Of a stretch of DNA of 22,666 nt, positions 1 to 8,258 are shown piece after piece. How positions within the stretch are numbered: the first letter of the stretch is position 1; the number at the start of each line of letters is the position of its first letter. The notes beneath the pieces are model-generated. The model made no database searches. It was not told where the DNA came from and worked only from the letters and a program-made list of their open reading frames with translations. The translations under genes and the position numbers were made by a program. Source of the stretch: Candidatus Parcubacteria bacterium (lineage in GTDB: Bacteria > Patescibacteriota > Patescibacteriia > Patescibacteriales > UBA12075); NCBI GenBank assembly GCA_023139655.1, contig JAGLNE010000024.1, positions 1 to 22,666 of the forward strand. The letters run 5' to 3'.

Positions 1-50
1 CGACCTTAGCGTTATGAGTGCTACGCTCTAACCAACTGAGCTACCCAGCC
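1..50 (-). tRNA. tRNA-Met (CAT), 3' part outside the window
   Basis: Read on the minus strand, this has a seven-base acceptor 5' strand (GGCTGGG), a D arm with GCTC/GAGC stem, and an anticodon loop CTCATAA with anticodon CAT. The D loop AGTTGGTTA is typical of an elongator-type tRNA-Met; a tRNA-Ile that is lysidine-modified at CAT cannot be excluded because the variable and T arms lie beyond the window edge. Confidence 0.88.
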
Positions 51-63
51 ATAATAAATGGCG

Positions 64-123
64 AATTTCGATTTACGAATGTCGAATTTTTTATTCGAAA
101 ATCGACATTCGAAAATCGAAATT
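64..123. repeat. Inverted repeat between two tRNA genes
   Basis: Two 22-base arms (64-85 and 102-123) are complementary at 21 of 22 positions, separated by a 16-base AT-rich spacer. The arms are built from short TTCGAAT/CGATTT words. The element fills the whole spacer between the two tRNA genes and would form a long hairpin in the precursor transcript. Confidence 0.8.
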
Positions 124-131
124 TCCTTCTG

Positions 132-205
132 TGCACCCGGCAGGACTTGAACCTACAACCCCTTGGTCCGAAGCCAAGTGCTCTATCCAATTGAGCTACG
201 GGTGC
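132..205 (-). tRNA. tRNA-Arg (TCG)
   Basis: On the minus strand a full cloverleaf can be drawn: acceptor GCACCCG paired with CGGGTGC, D arm GCTC/GAGC, anticodon stem CTTGG/CCAAG around loop CTTCGGA (anticodon TCG), and a T arm with GGTTCAAGTCC. The discriminator is A and CCA is not encoded. It lies upstream of the tRNA-Met in the same orientation, so the two are probably processed from one transcript. The 27 bases spanning its 5' end are duplicated in damaged form just upstream. Confidence 0.95.
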
Positions 206-210
206 TAAAA

Positions 211-260
211 TATCCAATTGCCTGTCCTGAGCTTGCCGAAGGAAGCTACGAGTGCTAAAA
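211..260. repeat. Broken duplicate of the tRNA-Arg 5' end with a 23-bp insert
   Basis: Bases 211-220 plus 244-260 repeat bases 184-210 (the 5' terminal part of tRNA-Arg and its upstream flank) at 26 of 27 positions. Between the halves sits a 23-base block (221-243) containing CCTGAGCTTGCCGAAGG. From memory this word resembles a short repeat widespread in environmental bacterial genomes. No target-site duplication is visible. Confidence 0.8.
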
Positions 261-264
261 GATT

Positions 265-290
265 ATAAAAACTCCCTAAGGAGTTCGTTA
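265..290 (-). terminator. Probable terminator downstream of the zincin gene
   Basis: On the minus strand AACTCC-TTAG-GGAGTT forms a six-pair hairpin followed by TTTAT. It lies about 40 bases after the stop of the minus-strand metallopeptidase gene. The same stretch contains a minus-strand TATAAT (plus 262-267) that could act as a -10 box for the tRNA genes, but no good -35 box is visible. Confidence 0.5.
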
Positions 291-325
291 TGTAATTTAA
301 CATAATTATTAAAAAAAATCAAGTA

Positions 326-694
326 TTAATTTTGGCTTGCTTTCCTGGCGCCTGGTTCGTCAGAGCCAAAATGATGGGCAATTTCGTGCTTAACGGTTTC
401 AATAATTTTCTGTTGACATTCTTTGCGGGTGCGGCAAGACCTAAGAATGGGCATACGAAAAATTGTTATTTTGTCCGGTGTTACTACTCCCACATTGCGC
501 CGGCTGGATTGGACATAGCCTTCGTATAAACCATACAGCCCATATTTAGAGCGAATCCCATATTCGCGCAAAGTTTCCGGGCTAGGAAATTCTTCTATCA
601 ATATTGCCACATTATTTATCTTAGCTCCGAATTTTTCCGGCAACCCCTCAATTGCTTCCGAAACAATTTGTTCAAATTCCACTTCACTAAACAT
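326..694 (-). CDS. Zincin-like metallopeptidase family protein (Zincin_1/DUF1025 type)
   Basis: A 122-residue soluble protein with the zinc-protease signature HEIAHHFGSDE at residues 103-113. H103, H107 and probably E113 would bind zinc and E104 would be the catalytic glutamate. The preceding sheet-like segment around VTPDKITIFR and the overall small size match the Zincin_1 family (PF06262), whose substrates are mostly unknown. There is no signal peptide or membrane segment. The gene starts four bases after the stop of the methyltransferase gene, so it is almost certainly the last gene of the recQ-methyltransferase transcript, and a hairpin follows its stop. The start codon ATG has no clear Shine-Dalgarno site. 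Assignment to the family is firm; the physiological role is not known. Confidence 0.85.
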   Translation of the reverse strand: MFSEVEFEQIVSEAIEGLPEKFGAKINNVAILIEEFPSPETLREYGIRSKYGLYGLYEGYVQSSRRNVGVVTPDKITIFRMPILRSCRTRKECQQKIIETVKHEIAHHFGSDEPGARKASQN

Positions 695-698
695 ATAT

Positions 699-1409
699 TT
701 ATTTGGAAGCTACTAAATAATAATTATATTTATCTTTATAAATTTTTTGAACCTTTAAACCAGCTGCGCGCGCTAGTTTTTTTAACTCACGTTTAGTAAA
801 AGCATGATAATAGCGCTTGCCTATTGCATCCCCGCTAGAGGCTTTCCAGTCCCAAAGAATATCACCAAAATCCATTTTGTTTTTCCCAATTAGCTTGAGT
901 AAAAAAAACTTAAACACCAAGTAACAAAATTTATAGCGCTTACTCCATTCTCTGCTCCACATATTCCAAACGCTTATCACTATTTTGCCGCCTGGTTTGA
1001 TTTTGTTCCGCATTTGTCTAAATGCGTCTAGTCTGAGTCTCTTACCCGGGATATGTTGCAGAACCGCCACGGAAAATACATAATCAAACCCAAGTTCCGG
1101 TACCTTGCCCAAGCTTAAAGCGTCACCAACCATAAATTTAAAATCCGGCCTGTCCCTCTTGGCAATATCCACAAGCCGCGAACAAATATCAATACCTAAA
1201 TAATCAATTCTTTTGTCGCCAAAAGCCTTAGTTAATCGTCCATTGCCACAACCCACGTCCAAAATCCGATCACCATCTTTAACCCCTTGGGCGAGCTTAA
1301 TAAGCTCAGGCCATAAAGGCTTTTTTCTGGTCTCAGAAAAATGCTCAGCAATTTCATTATAATTACGCTCAACAATTAAGCCTAATTCTTTTTCTGTCTT
1401 TTTATCCAT
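699..1409 (-). CDS. Trm9-like class I SAM-dependent methyltransferase
   Basis: This 236-residue protein has the SAM-binding motif I ILDVGCGNGRL (residues 49-59), an acidic end of strand 2 (GIDIC, 72-76) and motif IV/post-IV FDYVFSVAVLQHI (108-120). The N-terminal HFSETRKKPLWP segment (23-34) and the AVLQHI segment resemble the Trm9/ALKBH8 family, which methylates wobble-uridine side chains in tRNA; that substrate is inference here. Residues 145-180, rich in aromatic and basic residues (WNMWSREWSKRYKF), form the family's variable cap. The gene begins 13 bases after the recQ stop and ends four bases before the metallopeptidase start, so all three are likely cotranscribed. A generic small-molecule methyltransferase is the main alternative. 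Confidence 0.82.
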   Translation of the reverse strand: MDKKTEKELGLIVERNYNEIAEHFSETRKKPLWPELIKLAQGVKDGDRILDVGCGNGRLTKAFGDKRIDYLGIDICSRLVDIAKRDRPDFKFMVGDALSLGKVPELGFDYVFSVAVLQHIPGKRLRLDAFRQMRNKIKPGGKIVISVWNMWSREWSKRYKFCYLVFKFFLLKLIGKNKMDFGDILWDWKASSGDAIGKRYYHAFTKRELKKLARAAGLKVQKIYKDKYNYYLVASK

Positions 1410-1422
1410 ATTATTTTTTCTC

Positions 1423-3531
1423 TTATCTGAATAATGACACTACTATCTTAATTTTATCATAATCTATTGTTTCCTCTAATTCTTCAAAAATCGGTTTTAA
1501 TTCATTGGCTCCAACTTTTTCAATGGCTTTTTTTATCTTGGCTTCAGTTTTTTTGTCCACCAGCTTGCTTATGTCCTTAATTAACCCTTTTTCTATTAAA
1601 TAGCTTAGATGATTAATTACGGTACTAGTTGATAACTCGCGCAGCTCAGCTATGTCTTTAACGTCCTTGCCTTTGTTATACAACTCCATGGTTTCCAGCT
1701 GGGTTAATTTAGTGCTTAAGCCGCTATTCATTCTCGGTGCTGACACATCAAGTTCTTTAATGGGCTTTTTAAATTTCTCAGTCTTATGCCGGGGAGGTTT
1801 ATGTTTTCTTACATAGCCATTACCGGTCAGGCAAGTATCACATTTGCCGCACAGCTCTGCCTCACTGTCGCCGAAGTAGTCAAGCATATATTTTTGCCGA
1901 CAGCCAAAATCATAAACATAATCCTCTATTTTATCCAGTTTCTGGTAGGCGGCCCGCATTTTTTCCCGCATTGCTTGTTCGTCAAATTCTAATTTTCTGG
2001 GTTTAACGCGCTTGAGCACCCGGATTTCTGTCCCTTTGAAAGGCGGGGCATACTGTACCAAACCTTCGTCATTTAATTTCCGAATCGCTCGCATTAGGGC
2101 CTCGCGCTTTATCTTTAATATGTCAGCCACTTCATCGGGGTTAAATTTCCAACCATTGGTAATCTCATTGCCAAAACGCTCTCCTAGTTTGGATATTACT
2201 TCGCGTTGTTTTTTTGCTTGCGGACTAACAGTGTCCAAAATATATTCAATGGTCTTGTTTAATTTGAGAAAAGCATTTCCGCTTTTTTCCCGCGTGCGGC
2301 TAATATAGCCTTCACGCTCAAGGATTTTTAAACCGGTGCCGATCGCCATGTCCGGTATTTTATCGCTTAGATTTTCCATGATCTCCGCATATGTTATGAG
2401 GATTGTGTCACTCTCATAACTAAGCAGTACGTCATAAATCTCCCTAATTAAAGACGGCGGCGGATTGTCGCCCTTTATAAAAAACTCGTGCAAAGCCCGG
2501 TCGCGGGAATTATAAAGCATTAAGCAAAAACTCGGCTTAGAGTCCCGGCCGGCCCGGCCGGCTTCCTGGTAATAGGCCTCAACCGTGCCGGGCATATCGT
2601 AGTGGATGACATAGCGAATATTTGGCTTATCAATGCCCAGACCAAAAGCGTTGGTCGCGACAATCACTCTGGCCTTATCGCACATAAAATTATTTTGCAC
2701 CCATTTTCTGTCCTCGGCCTCCATGCCGGCATGATAGCTGACTGCCTCAATATTATTCTCAAGCAAATACTGCACCAGATTATCTACCCGCTTTCTGGTA
2801 CCAACGTATATTATGCCGGATTCGTCCTGCGCACTTGTTATCGCGTCCATGACCATGGCCGGCTTGCGCGCCTCGCTGGCATGGATGACGCCAAACTGCA
2901 AATTCGGCCTAGCAAAACCGGTTATAATTCTCTTAGGGGATTCTAAATCTAATTGCTTAATAATATCATCCCGAACTTCCGGAGTGGCGGTGGCGGTCAG
3001 GGCCATTACCGGTGGATTATTAACCAGCTCAACCGCGTTTTTTAGCCGTAAATAGCTGGGACGGAAGTCATGGCCCCATTGGCTGATGCAATGCGCTTCA
3101 TCCACGGCAAAAAGGCTGACTTTTATGTCTTGGAGCGCGGCAATAAATTCCTTATTAAAAAAACGCTCCGGGGCAATATAAAGAAGCTTGCACTGATTAT
3201 TCTTTACCGTGTCCAGCCGGCTATTGGTTTCCATAAGGCTGATAGAAGAATTAATAAATGTCGCGGGAATACCGATTTTATTCAAATTATCAACCTGATC
3301 TTTCATTAGCGCGATAAGCGGGGAAACGACAATGGTAACGCCCTCCATAACCAGCGCCGGCAATTGGTAGCACAAAGATTTGCCGCCGCCGGTAGGCATA
3401 ACAATTATTGAAGACTCGCCTTGGAGAGCGGCGTCAATCGCTTCTTCTTGCCCACGCCGAAAATCTTTAAAACCATAATGAAGCTTCATTAACTCTCTAA
3501 GTGCTTGTTTTTTCTCTTTTATATCTTTCAT
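1423..3531 (-). CDS. recQ: RecQ-family ATP-dependent DNA helicase with C-terminal HTH domain
   Basis: A 702-residue 3'-5' DNA helicase of recombination and repair. Visible motifs are the Q-motif region (FRRGQEEAI, 24-32), Walker A MPTGGGKS (45-52), DEAH with the aromatic-rich loop [17 protein letters not shown] (144-160), ALTATAT (177-183) and motif [11 protein letters not shown] (322-330). Four zinc-ligand cysteines (C544, C561, C564, C567) have RecQ spacing but sit about 200 residues further from the helicase core than in E. coli RecQ. The intervening 350-510 looks like winged-helix sequence. There is no recognisable HRDC domain; instead residues about 605-650 ([27 protein letters not shown]) look like the HTH_40 domain found at the end of some RecQ proteins. 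The ATG start has no evident ribosome site, and a 34-bp palindrome lies 13-46 bases upstream. It is the first gene of the recQ-methyltransferase-zincin run. Confidence 0.95.
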   Translation of the reverse strand: MKDIKEKKQALRELMKLHYGFKDFRRGQEEAIDAALQGESSIIVMPTGGGKSLCYQLPALVMEGVTIVVSPLIALMKDQVDNLNKIGIPATFINSSISLMETNSRLDTVKNNQCKLLYIAPERFFNKEFIAALQDIKVSLFAVDEAHCISQWGHDFRPSYLRLKNAVELVNNPPVMALTATATPEVRDDIIKQLDLESPKRIITGFARPNLQFGVIHASEARKPAMVMDAITSAQDESGIIYVGTRKRVDNLVQYLLENNIEAVSYHAGMEAEDRKWVQNNFMCDKARVIVATNAFGLGIDKPNIRYVIHYDMPGTVEAYYQEAGRAGRDSKPSFCLMLYNSRDRALHEFFIKGDNPPPSLIREIYDVLLSYESDTILITYAEIMENLSDKIPDMAIGTGLKILEREGYISRTREKSGNAFLKLNKTIEYILDTVSPQAKKQREVISKLGERFGNEITNGWKFNPDEVADILKIKREALMRAIRKLNDEGLVQYAPPFKGTEIRVLKRVKPRKLEFDEQAMREKMRAAYQKLDKIEDYVYDFGCRQKYMLDYFGDSEAELCGKCDTCLTGNGYVRKHKPPRHKTEKFKKPIKELDVSAPRMNSGLSTKLTQLETMELYNKGKDVKDIAELRELSTSTVINHLSYLIEKGLIKDISKLVDKKTEAKIKKAIEKVGANELKPIFEELEETIDYDKIKIVVSLFR

Positions 3532-3543
3532 TAACTTAATAAG

Positions 3544-3577
3544 GGAACTAAGTTCCGAAGCTTCGGAACTTAGTTCC
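3544..3577. repeat. 34-bp perfect palindrome, family A copy 1
   Basis: GGAACTAAGTTCCGAAG is followed directly by its exact reverse complement. Each half contains its own 13-base palindrome (GGAACT-A-AGTTCC), so the DNA or RNA could fold either as one long hairpin or as two short ones. It lies 32 bases after the transposase stop and 13 bases before the recQ start. Two other copies occur at 4085-4132 and 8213-8258. Confidence 0.95.
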
Positions 3578-3608
3578 GTAATCCTCGAAATTTTTTATAA
3601 AAATATAA

Positions 3609-4301
3609 TTACTCAAATAAATATTTTTTCATATCGCCTTTCTTCTCTCTAGCACCGCTAATAACCATTTTAACATATTCATTATAATCTGAGGAGTCAC
3701 CAAATTGGGATAGTATTACTTCTTTTTTACATAAATTTCCGCTCCTTAAGCCAATATAATCTTGGCAGCTTGACCAAGGCCATCTCCGAGCCTCGCCAAC
3801 ACCATGAATTTCCGGATTGCCGTTGACATATCCAGACAACCACAACAAGCGCTCGTCGGTTTTTATTTGCACCGCCTTGAATGTTCCCTGAAACAAAGCC
3901 CCTGAACGATTATGTTTAATATTAAAATAATTTGTATAACTTTTACTCAATTTTTGCATAAACCTAGATATTCCATTTCTTTCTGACTGCTTAACAATTA
4001 AATGTAAATGATTTGGATTTAAACAATAACATATAAGACTAACCAGTCTTGGTTTGTTTTCCAATTCTATAAAATATTTAACCTTAGTAAGGGAACTAAG
4101 TTCCGAAGTTTCGGAATTTAGTTCCCTTACTAGCTGATTTCTTATATATGTCCTTTCTGAATGTAATAAGTTGTTGTTTAGCTCCCGCATACTAAACAAA
4201 AACCGTAAATAGTCATTATTATCATTAAAAATTTCCCTTTTATCTACACCACGATTATAGATATGATAATATTGGTCATTTTGAAATACAAACTTACGCA
4301 T
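3609..4301 (-). CDS. IS200-like / REP-associated tyrosine transposase (Y1_Tnp, RAYT-like)
   Basis: A 230-residue single-strand-specific HUH transposase. The HUH motif is NPNHLHLIV (residues 96-104; H98 and H100 bind metal). The catalytic tyrosine should be Y122 or Y125 in SKSYTNYFNIKH, followed by the family block SGALFQGTFKA (133-143) and the NPEIHG segment (162-167) typical of stand-alone RAYT-like enzymes. No accessory TnpB gene or classical IS ends are visible, which favours a domesticated RAYT over an intact IS. Residues 57-72 (LVRELNSETSELSSLT) are encoded by a 48-bp palindrome lying in the spacer before the HUH strand, yet the frame stays open. A second copy of that palindrome follows the stop. 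The gene may be transcribed with recQ. Confidence 0.88.
   Translation of the reverse strand: MRKFVFQNDQYYHIYNRGVDKREIFNDNNDYLRFLFSMRELNNNLLHSERTYIRNQLVRELNSETSELSSLTKVKYFIELENKPRLVSLICYCLNPNHLHLIVKQSERNGISRFMQKLSKSYTNYFNIKHNRSGALFQGTFKAVQIKTDERLLWLSGYVNGNPEIHGVGEARRWPWSSCQDYIGLRSGNLCKKEVILSQFGDSSDYNEYVKMVISGAREKKGDMKKYLFE
4085..4132. repeat. 48-bp palindrome inside the transposase gene, family A copy 2
   Basis: Arms of 23 bases with a single mismatch surround a two-base centre. The core is the same as at 3544-3577 but with a few changes in one arm (GGAATTTAG instead of GGAACTTAG), so it is the most diverged of the three copies. Its 48 bases equal 16 codons and keep the transposase frame open. 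Confidence 0.93.
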
Positions 4302-4344
4302 AGTCTAATCGTAACAAAATATTTGGCCTTAAACAAATAACACC

Positions 4345-4373
4345 TTGCCAAGCGCTAATATTTGAGATAATAT
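4345..4373 (+). promoter_or_regulatory. Likely sigma-70-type promoter for the LD-carboxypeptidase/fhs genes
   Basis: TTGCCA, 17-base spacer, TAATAT, about 50 bases before the ATG of the carboxypeptidase gene. Four of six bases match in the -10 box and five of six in the -35 box. No other good candidate is seen in the 123-base spacer to the divergent transposase gene. Confidence 0.5.
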
Positions 4374-4424
4374 AAAACTATTGATGATATTCGTCAGTAT
4401 TTAAAATAAATATTTTTAATCAAA

Positions 4425-5399
4425 ATGAATTATATTAAACCGCCAAAATTAAAAAAAGGTAACAAGGTGGGGCTTGTTTCTCCGTCTAACCCAATTAAAC
4501 ACCGAGTAGAGGAATACAAAAAAGCTAAAAAAAGAATAGAAAATAGACTTGGGATTGAAATAGTACCAAGCAAGAATGCTTTTAAAGAATTTTATTATTC
4601 AGCGGGAACTGCGGAAGAAAGAGTGGACGATATAAACGCTATGTTTGATAATTCTGAAATCAAGGCAATACTTTTTTCAATAGGAGGAAATACAGCAATT
4701 GATTTGGTTGAAAAGCTAAATTATGATTTAATCAAAAAAAATCCAAAAATAGTCTGCGGCATATCAGACGCAACTACGCTTTTAAATTCTATTACCGCAA
4801 AAACAGGTCTTATTACTTTCTCGGGGATGGAATATTTTACTTATGCAAAGGAGAAAATGCATTACGAGTTTGAAAATATGGAAAAGGCGTGGTTTAACGG
4901 TGAGATCAATGAAATAAAACCAAACCCAAAATGGACCAACTTTGACAAATTTCAAACTCAATATAATGGCTGGCAAACCATAAAACCAGGAAAGGCAGTG
5001 GGCCGGCTCGTGGGAGGCAATTTTTCCAGTTATGCCCAACTTCTTAATACCGAATATATGACAGAATTACAAAAAAATATTTTAATAATGGAGACATACA
5101 TGTTTTCAAAAAATCAAATTCACCAAACCCTTATGCAACTAAGGCTGAAAGGTATTTTCAAAAAAATTTCAGGTTTTATTGTCGGATATTGTACAGGCAG
5201 CGATAACCCAGACAAACAAGGGAACGATAGAAAAATAAAGGATGTATTGCTTGAAACAACCAAAGAGTATGATTTCCCAATTATGGAAATTGGCGAGATT
5301 GGTCATTGTGTTGAAAATATAATTATTCCGATTGGAGCTAAGGCAACCCTGGATGCAACAAACAAAAAATTTATTATTAATGAAAAAACAGTTATATAA
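4425..5399 (+). CDS. S66-family LD-carboxypeptidase / MccF-like serine peptidase
   Basis: The 324-residue length and the S66 catalytic elements are clear. The nucleophile is S114 in GISDATTL (112-119), the glutamate is E223 in METY, and the histidine is H294 in [18 protein letters not shown]. The segment [11 protein letters not shown] (85-95) replaces the glycine-tyrosine loop of classic LdcA and is closer to the MccF branch. Classic LdcA removes the terminal D-Ala from murein tetrapeptides during recycling; MccF cleaves peptidyl-adenylates such as processed microcin C. Sequence alone does not decide between them. There is no signal peptide, so it is probably cytoplasmic. It ends 28 bases before the fhs start on the same strand. 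The ATG start at 4425 begins the family's conserved [17 protein letters not shown] segment. Confidence 0.9.
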   Translation: MNYIKPPKLKKGNKVGLVSPSNPIKHRVEEYKKAKKRIENRLGIEIVPSKNAFKEFYYSAGTAEERVDDINAMFDNSEIKAILFSIGGNTAIDLVEKLNYDLIKKNPKIVCGISDATTLLNSITAKTGLITFSGMEYFTYAKEKMHYEFENMEKAWFNGEINEIKPNPKWTNFDKFQTQYNGWQTIKPGKAVGRLVGGNFSSYAQLLNTEYMTELQKNILIMETYMFSKNQIHQTLMQLRLKGIFKKISGFIVGYCTGSDNPDKQGNDRKIKDVLLETTKEYDFPIMEIGEIGHCVENIIIPIGAKATLDATNKKFIINEKTVI

Positions 5400-5427
5400 T
5401 TTTATTCGCATAATTCGCATTATACAT

Positions 5428-7098
5428 ATGAATAACGACATAAAAATCGCACAGGCAGCCAAACTTGAACCAATTAGTAAAATTGCTGAAAAAATTAATA
5501 TTAAACCGGATGATCTGGAGCTTTATGGCGATTACAAAGCCAAGCTTAAGGATTCGCTTTGGGAGCGAGTCAAAAATAATCCGGATGGAAAATTAATTCT
5601 GATAACGGCAATAAACCCAACCCCGGCTGGGGAAGGCAAATCCACCACCATGGTTGGTTTGGGGCAAGCCATGTGGCAGATCGGCCAAAAAGCAATCATC
5701 GCAATTCGCGAACCATCGCTCGGCCCGGTCTTTGGCATCAAAGGCGGCGCGGCCGGTGGCGGGCACGCGCAAGTGGTGCCAATGGAAGATATTAACCTGC
5801 ACTTTACCGGCGACATGCATGCTATTACTTCAGCTAACAATCTGCTGTCCGCGCTGCTTGATAATCATCTGCAATTTGGTAATGACTTAAATATTGATAC
5901 CAGGCAAATCAAATGGAAACGCTGTGTGGATCTTAATGACCGCGCGCTTCGCAATGTAGTAGTCGGTCTGGGCGGCCGGCTCCAGGGTGTCCCCAGAGAA
6001 GATGGTTTTAACATATCAGTGGCCAGCGAGATCATGGCTATACTTTGTCTGGCTGAAAACTTGGCTGATCTTAAAAAACGCTTGGGTAAAATAATTGTCG
6101 CCTACACTAAAGACAATAAACCAATTACTGCCAGCGACCTTAAAGCCCAAGGAGCTATGGCCACACTGCTTAAAGACGCTATCAAGCCAAATCTGGTGCA
6201 AACACTGGAAAATACCCCGGCCATCATGCACGGCGGACCCTTTGCCAACATTGCCCATGGCTGCAACAGTTTACGCGCCACTAAGTTAGCCTTGAAACTT
6301 AGTGACCTGGTGTTAACCGAAGCTGGCTTTGGGGCAGACCTGGGAGCGGAGAAATTCTTTAATATAAAATGCCGGCTCGGAGGTTTAAAGCCTGATGCCG
6401 TCGTATTAGTCGCCACTACCCGGGCCCTGCGCTATAATGGCGGAGTAAATGTGCGTGAGGTAGATAAAAATAATTTGAGTGCCCTCAAGAAAGGCTTGGT
6501 TAATTTAGAAAAACATATTGAAAATTTACAAAAATTTGATGTGCCAGTAGTAGTAACGCTCAATGCTTTTGTCACTGACTCAAGTGAAGAAATAGACTAT
6601 ATAAAAACCGCTTGCGAAAAACGCGATGCTGACTTTGCTGTTTCTAATGTTTGGGAAAAAGGCGGCCAAGGCGGTGTTGAGCTGGCTAATAAAATCGTTA
6701 AAACACTGGAGTCTAAAAAAAGTAACTTTAAAGTGCTCTACGACGAAAAACTTACTATCCCGGAAAAAATTAATATAATTGCCAAAAAAATCTACGGCGC
6801 TAGCAATGTAAACTTTGCACCAATCGCACTAAAGGAAATAAAAAGGCTTGAAGGCTTGAATTTGGATAAAATGCCGATTTGTATGGCCAAAACACAGTAT
6901 TCCCTTTCCGACGACCCTAAAAAGTTAGGCCGGCCGGAAAACTTTGATATAACCATCCGCGAGCTCAGGCTCTCGGCTGGCGCCGGTTTCATTGTCGCTC
7001 TCCTCGGAGACATAATGACTATGCCGGGATTGCCCCGGGTGCCGGCGGCGGAAAGGATTGATATAGATGAAGATGGTGTTATCTCAGGACTTTTTTAA
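5428..7098 (+). CDS. fhs: Formate--tetrahydrofolate ligase
   Basis: ATP-dependent formation of 10-formyl-THF from formate and THF. The chosen start gives 556 residues, the usual size of the family; an earlier in-frame start would run into the carboxypeptidase gene. The phosphate-binding loop is [12 protein letters not shown] (63-74), followed by the family hallmark [18 protein letters not shown] and by FTGDMHAIT. The C-terminal [19 protein letters not shown] is also typical. The gene follows the carboxypeptidase gene by 28 bases and precedes folD by about 190 bases that hold a repeat. With FolD and GlyA nearby it would feed formate-derived one-carbon units into methylene-THF and serine, or run the reverse way to make formate and ATP. 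Confidence 0.97.
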   Translation: MNNDIKIAQAAKLEPISKIAEKINIKPDDLELYGDYKAKLKDSLWERVKNNPDGKLILITAINPTPAGEGKSTTMVGLGQAMWQIGQKAIIAIREPSLGPVFGIKGGAAGGGHAQVVPMEDINLHFTGDMHAITSANNLLSALLDNHLQFGNDLNIDTRQIKWKRCVDLNDRALRNVVVGLGGRLQGVPREDGFNISVASEIMAILCLAENLADLKKRLGKIIVAYTKDNKPITASDLKAQGAMATLLKDAIKPNLVQTLENTPAIMHGGPFANIAHGCNSLRATKLALKLSDLVLTEAGFGADLGAEKFFNIKCRLGGLKPDAVVLVATTRALRYNGGVNVREVDKNNLSALKKGLVNLEKHIENLQKFDVPVVVTLNAFVTDSSEEIDYIKTACEKRDADFAVSNVWEKGGQGGVELANKIVKTLESKKSNFKVLYDEKLTIPEKINIIAKKIYGASNVNFAPIALKEIKRLEGLNLDKMPICMAKTQYSLSDDPKKLGRPENFDITIRELRLSAGAGFIVALLGDIMTMPGLPRVPAAERIDIDEDGVISGLF

Positions 7099-7149
7099 TT
7101 ATAATACTAGATTATACATCACAAACACTAAAACATTTATTAATTTTCA

Positions 7150-7255
7150 ATTATCAGTAACCCAATTATCAATGAATTTTCAATTGACTAATTAACTAAT
7201 GAAAATAGTCAATTAGTTCATTAGTTGTTGATTGGGTTACTGGGTTACTGATAAT
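7150..7255. repeat. Large imperfect inverted repeat between fhs and folD
   Basis: The outer left arm ATTATCAGTAACCCAAT (7150-7166) pairs with a right arm at 7231-7255 that contains a tandem duplication of GGGTTACT. Inner segments are made of AATTGACTAATTAACTAATG-like words that recur in complementary form. The stretch could form a long branched hairpin. It probably also separates fhs from folD transcriptionally, although no clean T-tract terminator is visible. Confidence 0.7.
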
Positions 7256-7269
7256 TAATAGTTAAACGA

Positions 7270-7275
7270 TATAAT
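7270..7275 (+). promoter_or_regulatory. Possible -10 box for folD
   Basis: A perfect TATAAT lies 17 bases before the folD ATG. The -35 region falls inside the right arm of the inverted repeat and matches consensus poorly (TTACTG at a 19-base spacing), so only the -10 element can be supported. Confidence 0.35.
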
Positions 7276-7291
7276 GGATTAATTATAAAAT

Positions 7292-8125
7292 ATGGCCTTA
7301 CTTCTTGACGGTAAAAAAATTTCACAAGAGATAAAAAACGAATTGAAAAAAGAAATTAAAGAGAGTAAACTATCTCCTGGTTTGGCGGTTGTGCTCGTGG
7401 GTGAAAATCCAGCTTCTGTAATATACACCAAGCATAAAAAAAAAGCTTGCGCCGAGGTGGGCATTAAGTCTTTTTCCTATGAGCTACCCCACGAAACTAC
7501 CCAATACGAACTAGAGGAATTAATTGAAAAATTAAATCTTGATAAAAAAATCCACGGTATTTTAGTGCAGCTGCCCTTGCCCGAGCAAATTAACGCACAA
7601 AAAATTATTGCCAGTATAGACCCCAAAAAAGATGTGGATGGCTTTCATCCGCTTAATGTCGGCAAGCTTATGCTGGGCCTACCCGGCTTCCGCTCGGCCA
7701 CGCCACTTGGGATCATTGAGCTTATCAAACGCTATAATCTGGACCTGGTCGGCCAGCACGCGGTAATTGTCGGGCGCTCTAACATTGTGGGCAAGCCCTT
7801 GGCCCAACTACTACTCCAGGAGCACGCGACTGTAACGATATGCCACTCAAAAACCAAAAACTTGCCGGAAATAACTGCTCAAGCTGATATTTTGGTTGCG
7901 GCGCTTGGGCGACCACAGTTTATAAAAAAAGATATGGTGAAAAAAGGCGCGGTCGTAATTGATGTTGGCATGAACCGTTTGGATAATGGCAAACTGGTTG
8001 GTGATGTTGATTTTGACGAAGTTAAAAATATCGTCGAAGCAATCACCCCGGTTCCTGGGGGCGTCGGCCCCATGACTATTGCTGCTTTGCTAATGAATAC
8101 GGTTAAAGCGGCTGGGTTTAAATAA
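7292..8125 (+). CDS. folD: Bifunctional methylene-THF dehydrogenase / methenyl-THF cyclohydrolase
   Basis: A standard-length FolD of 277 residues. Catalytic Y45 and K49 lie in IYTKHKKK, Q93 in LVQLPLP, and the acidic pair in KDVDGFHP (113-120). The nucleotide-binding segment VIVGRSNIVGKPLA (158-171) keeps the GRS triplet used for NADP. The C-terminal TPVPGGVGPMTIA block (252-264) is intact. It interconverts 5,10-methylene-THF and 10-formyl-THF. It is on the same strand as fhs and followed by a strong terminator. A second FolD-like gene faces it across about 100 bases. Confidence 0.97.
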   Translation: MALLLDGKKISQEIKNELKKEIKESKLSPGLAVVLVGENPASVIYTKHKKKACAEVGIKSFSYELPHETTQYELEELIEKLNLDKKIHGILVQLPLPEQINAQKIIASIDPKKDVDGFHPLNVGKLMLGLPGFRSATPLGIIELIKRYNLDLVGQHAVIVGRSNIVGKPLAQLLLQEHATVTICHSKTKNLPEITAQADILVAALGRPQFIKKDMVKKGAVVIDVGMNRLDNGKLVGDVDFDEVKNIVEAITPVPGGVGPMTIAALLMNTVKAAGFK

Positions 8126-8160
8126 GAAGAAATAAGAGTAAAAAGAAAAATAAAATAAAT

Positions 8161-8186
8161 AAAACCGGCATCTTGGCCGGTTTTTT
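8161..8186 (+). terminator. Rho-independent terminator of folD
   Basis: AAAACCGGC-ATCTT-GCCGGTTTT-type hairpin with an eight-to-nine-pair stem and a run of six T, 35 bases after the folD stop. Confidence 0.88.
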
Positions 8187-8212
8187 GATTTTTCCGCTTA
8201 ATTCTAACGCTA

Positions 8213-8258
8213 AAAAAGGGAACTAAGTTCCGAAGCTTCGGAACTTAGTTCCCTTTTT
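8213..8258. repeat. 46-bp perfect palindrome at the end of the second folD, family A copy 3
   Basis: Two exact 23-base arms centred on 8235/8236 with the same GGAACTAAGTTCCGAAG core as at 3544. It overlaps the 3' end of the minus-strand folD paralogue, supplying its last 11 codons and the TAG stop. The outer AAAAAGGG/CCCTTTTT arms give a hairpin followed by a T-run on both strands, so it probably also works as a bidirectional terminator. Confidence 0.95.

Noticed and set aside
332..529. Plus-strand open frame of 65 codons opposite the zincin gene
   Set aside because: It is antisense to a gene with a clear HExxH motif and has no ribosome site or family resemblance.
3544..4301. Complete IS200/IS605 insertion sequence
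   Set aside because: No TnpB gene, no matching left-end hairpin outside the gene and no recognisable cleavage-site pair; a stand-alone RAYT-like gene fits better.
5332..5427. Longer N-terminus for formate-THF ligase
   Set aside because: The extra 32 codons overlap the carboxypeptidase gene in another frame and are not family-like; the ATG at 5428 gives the usual 556 residues.
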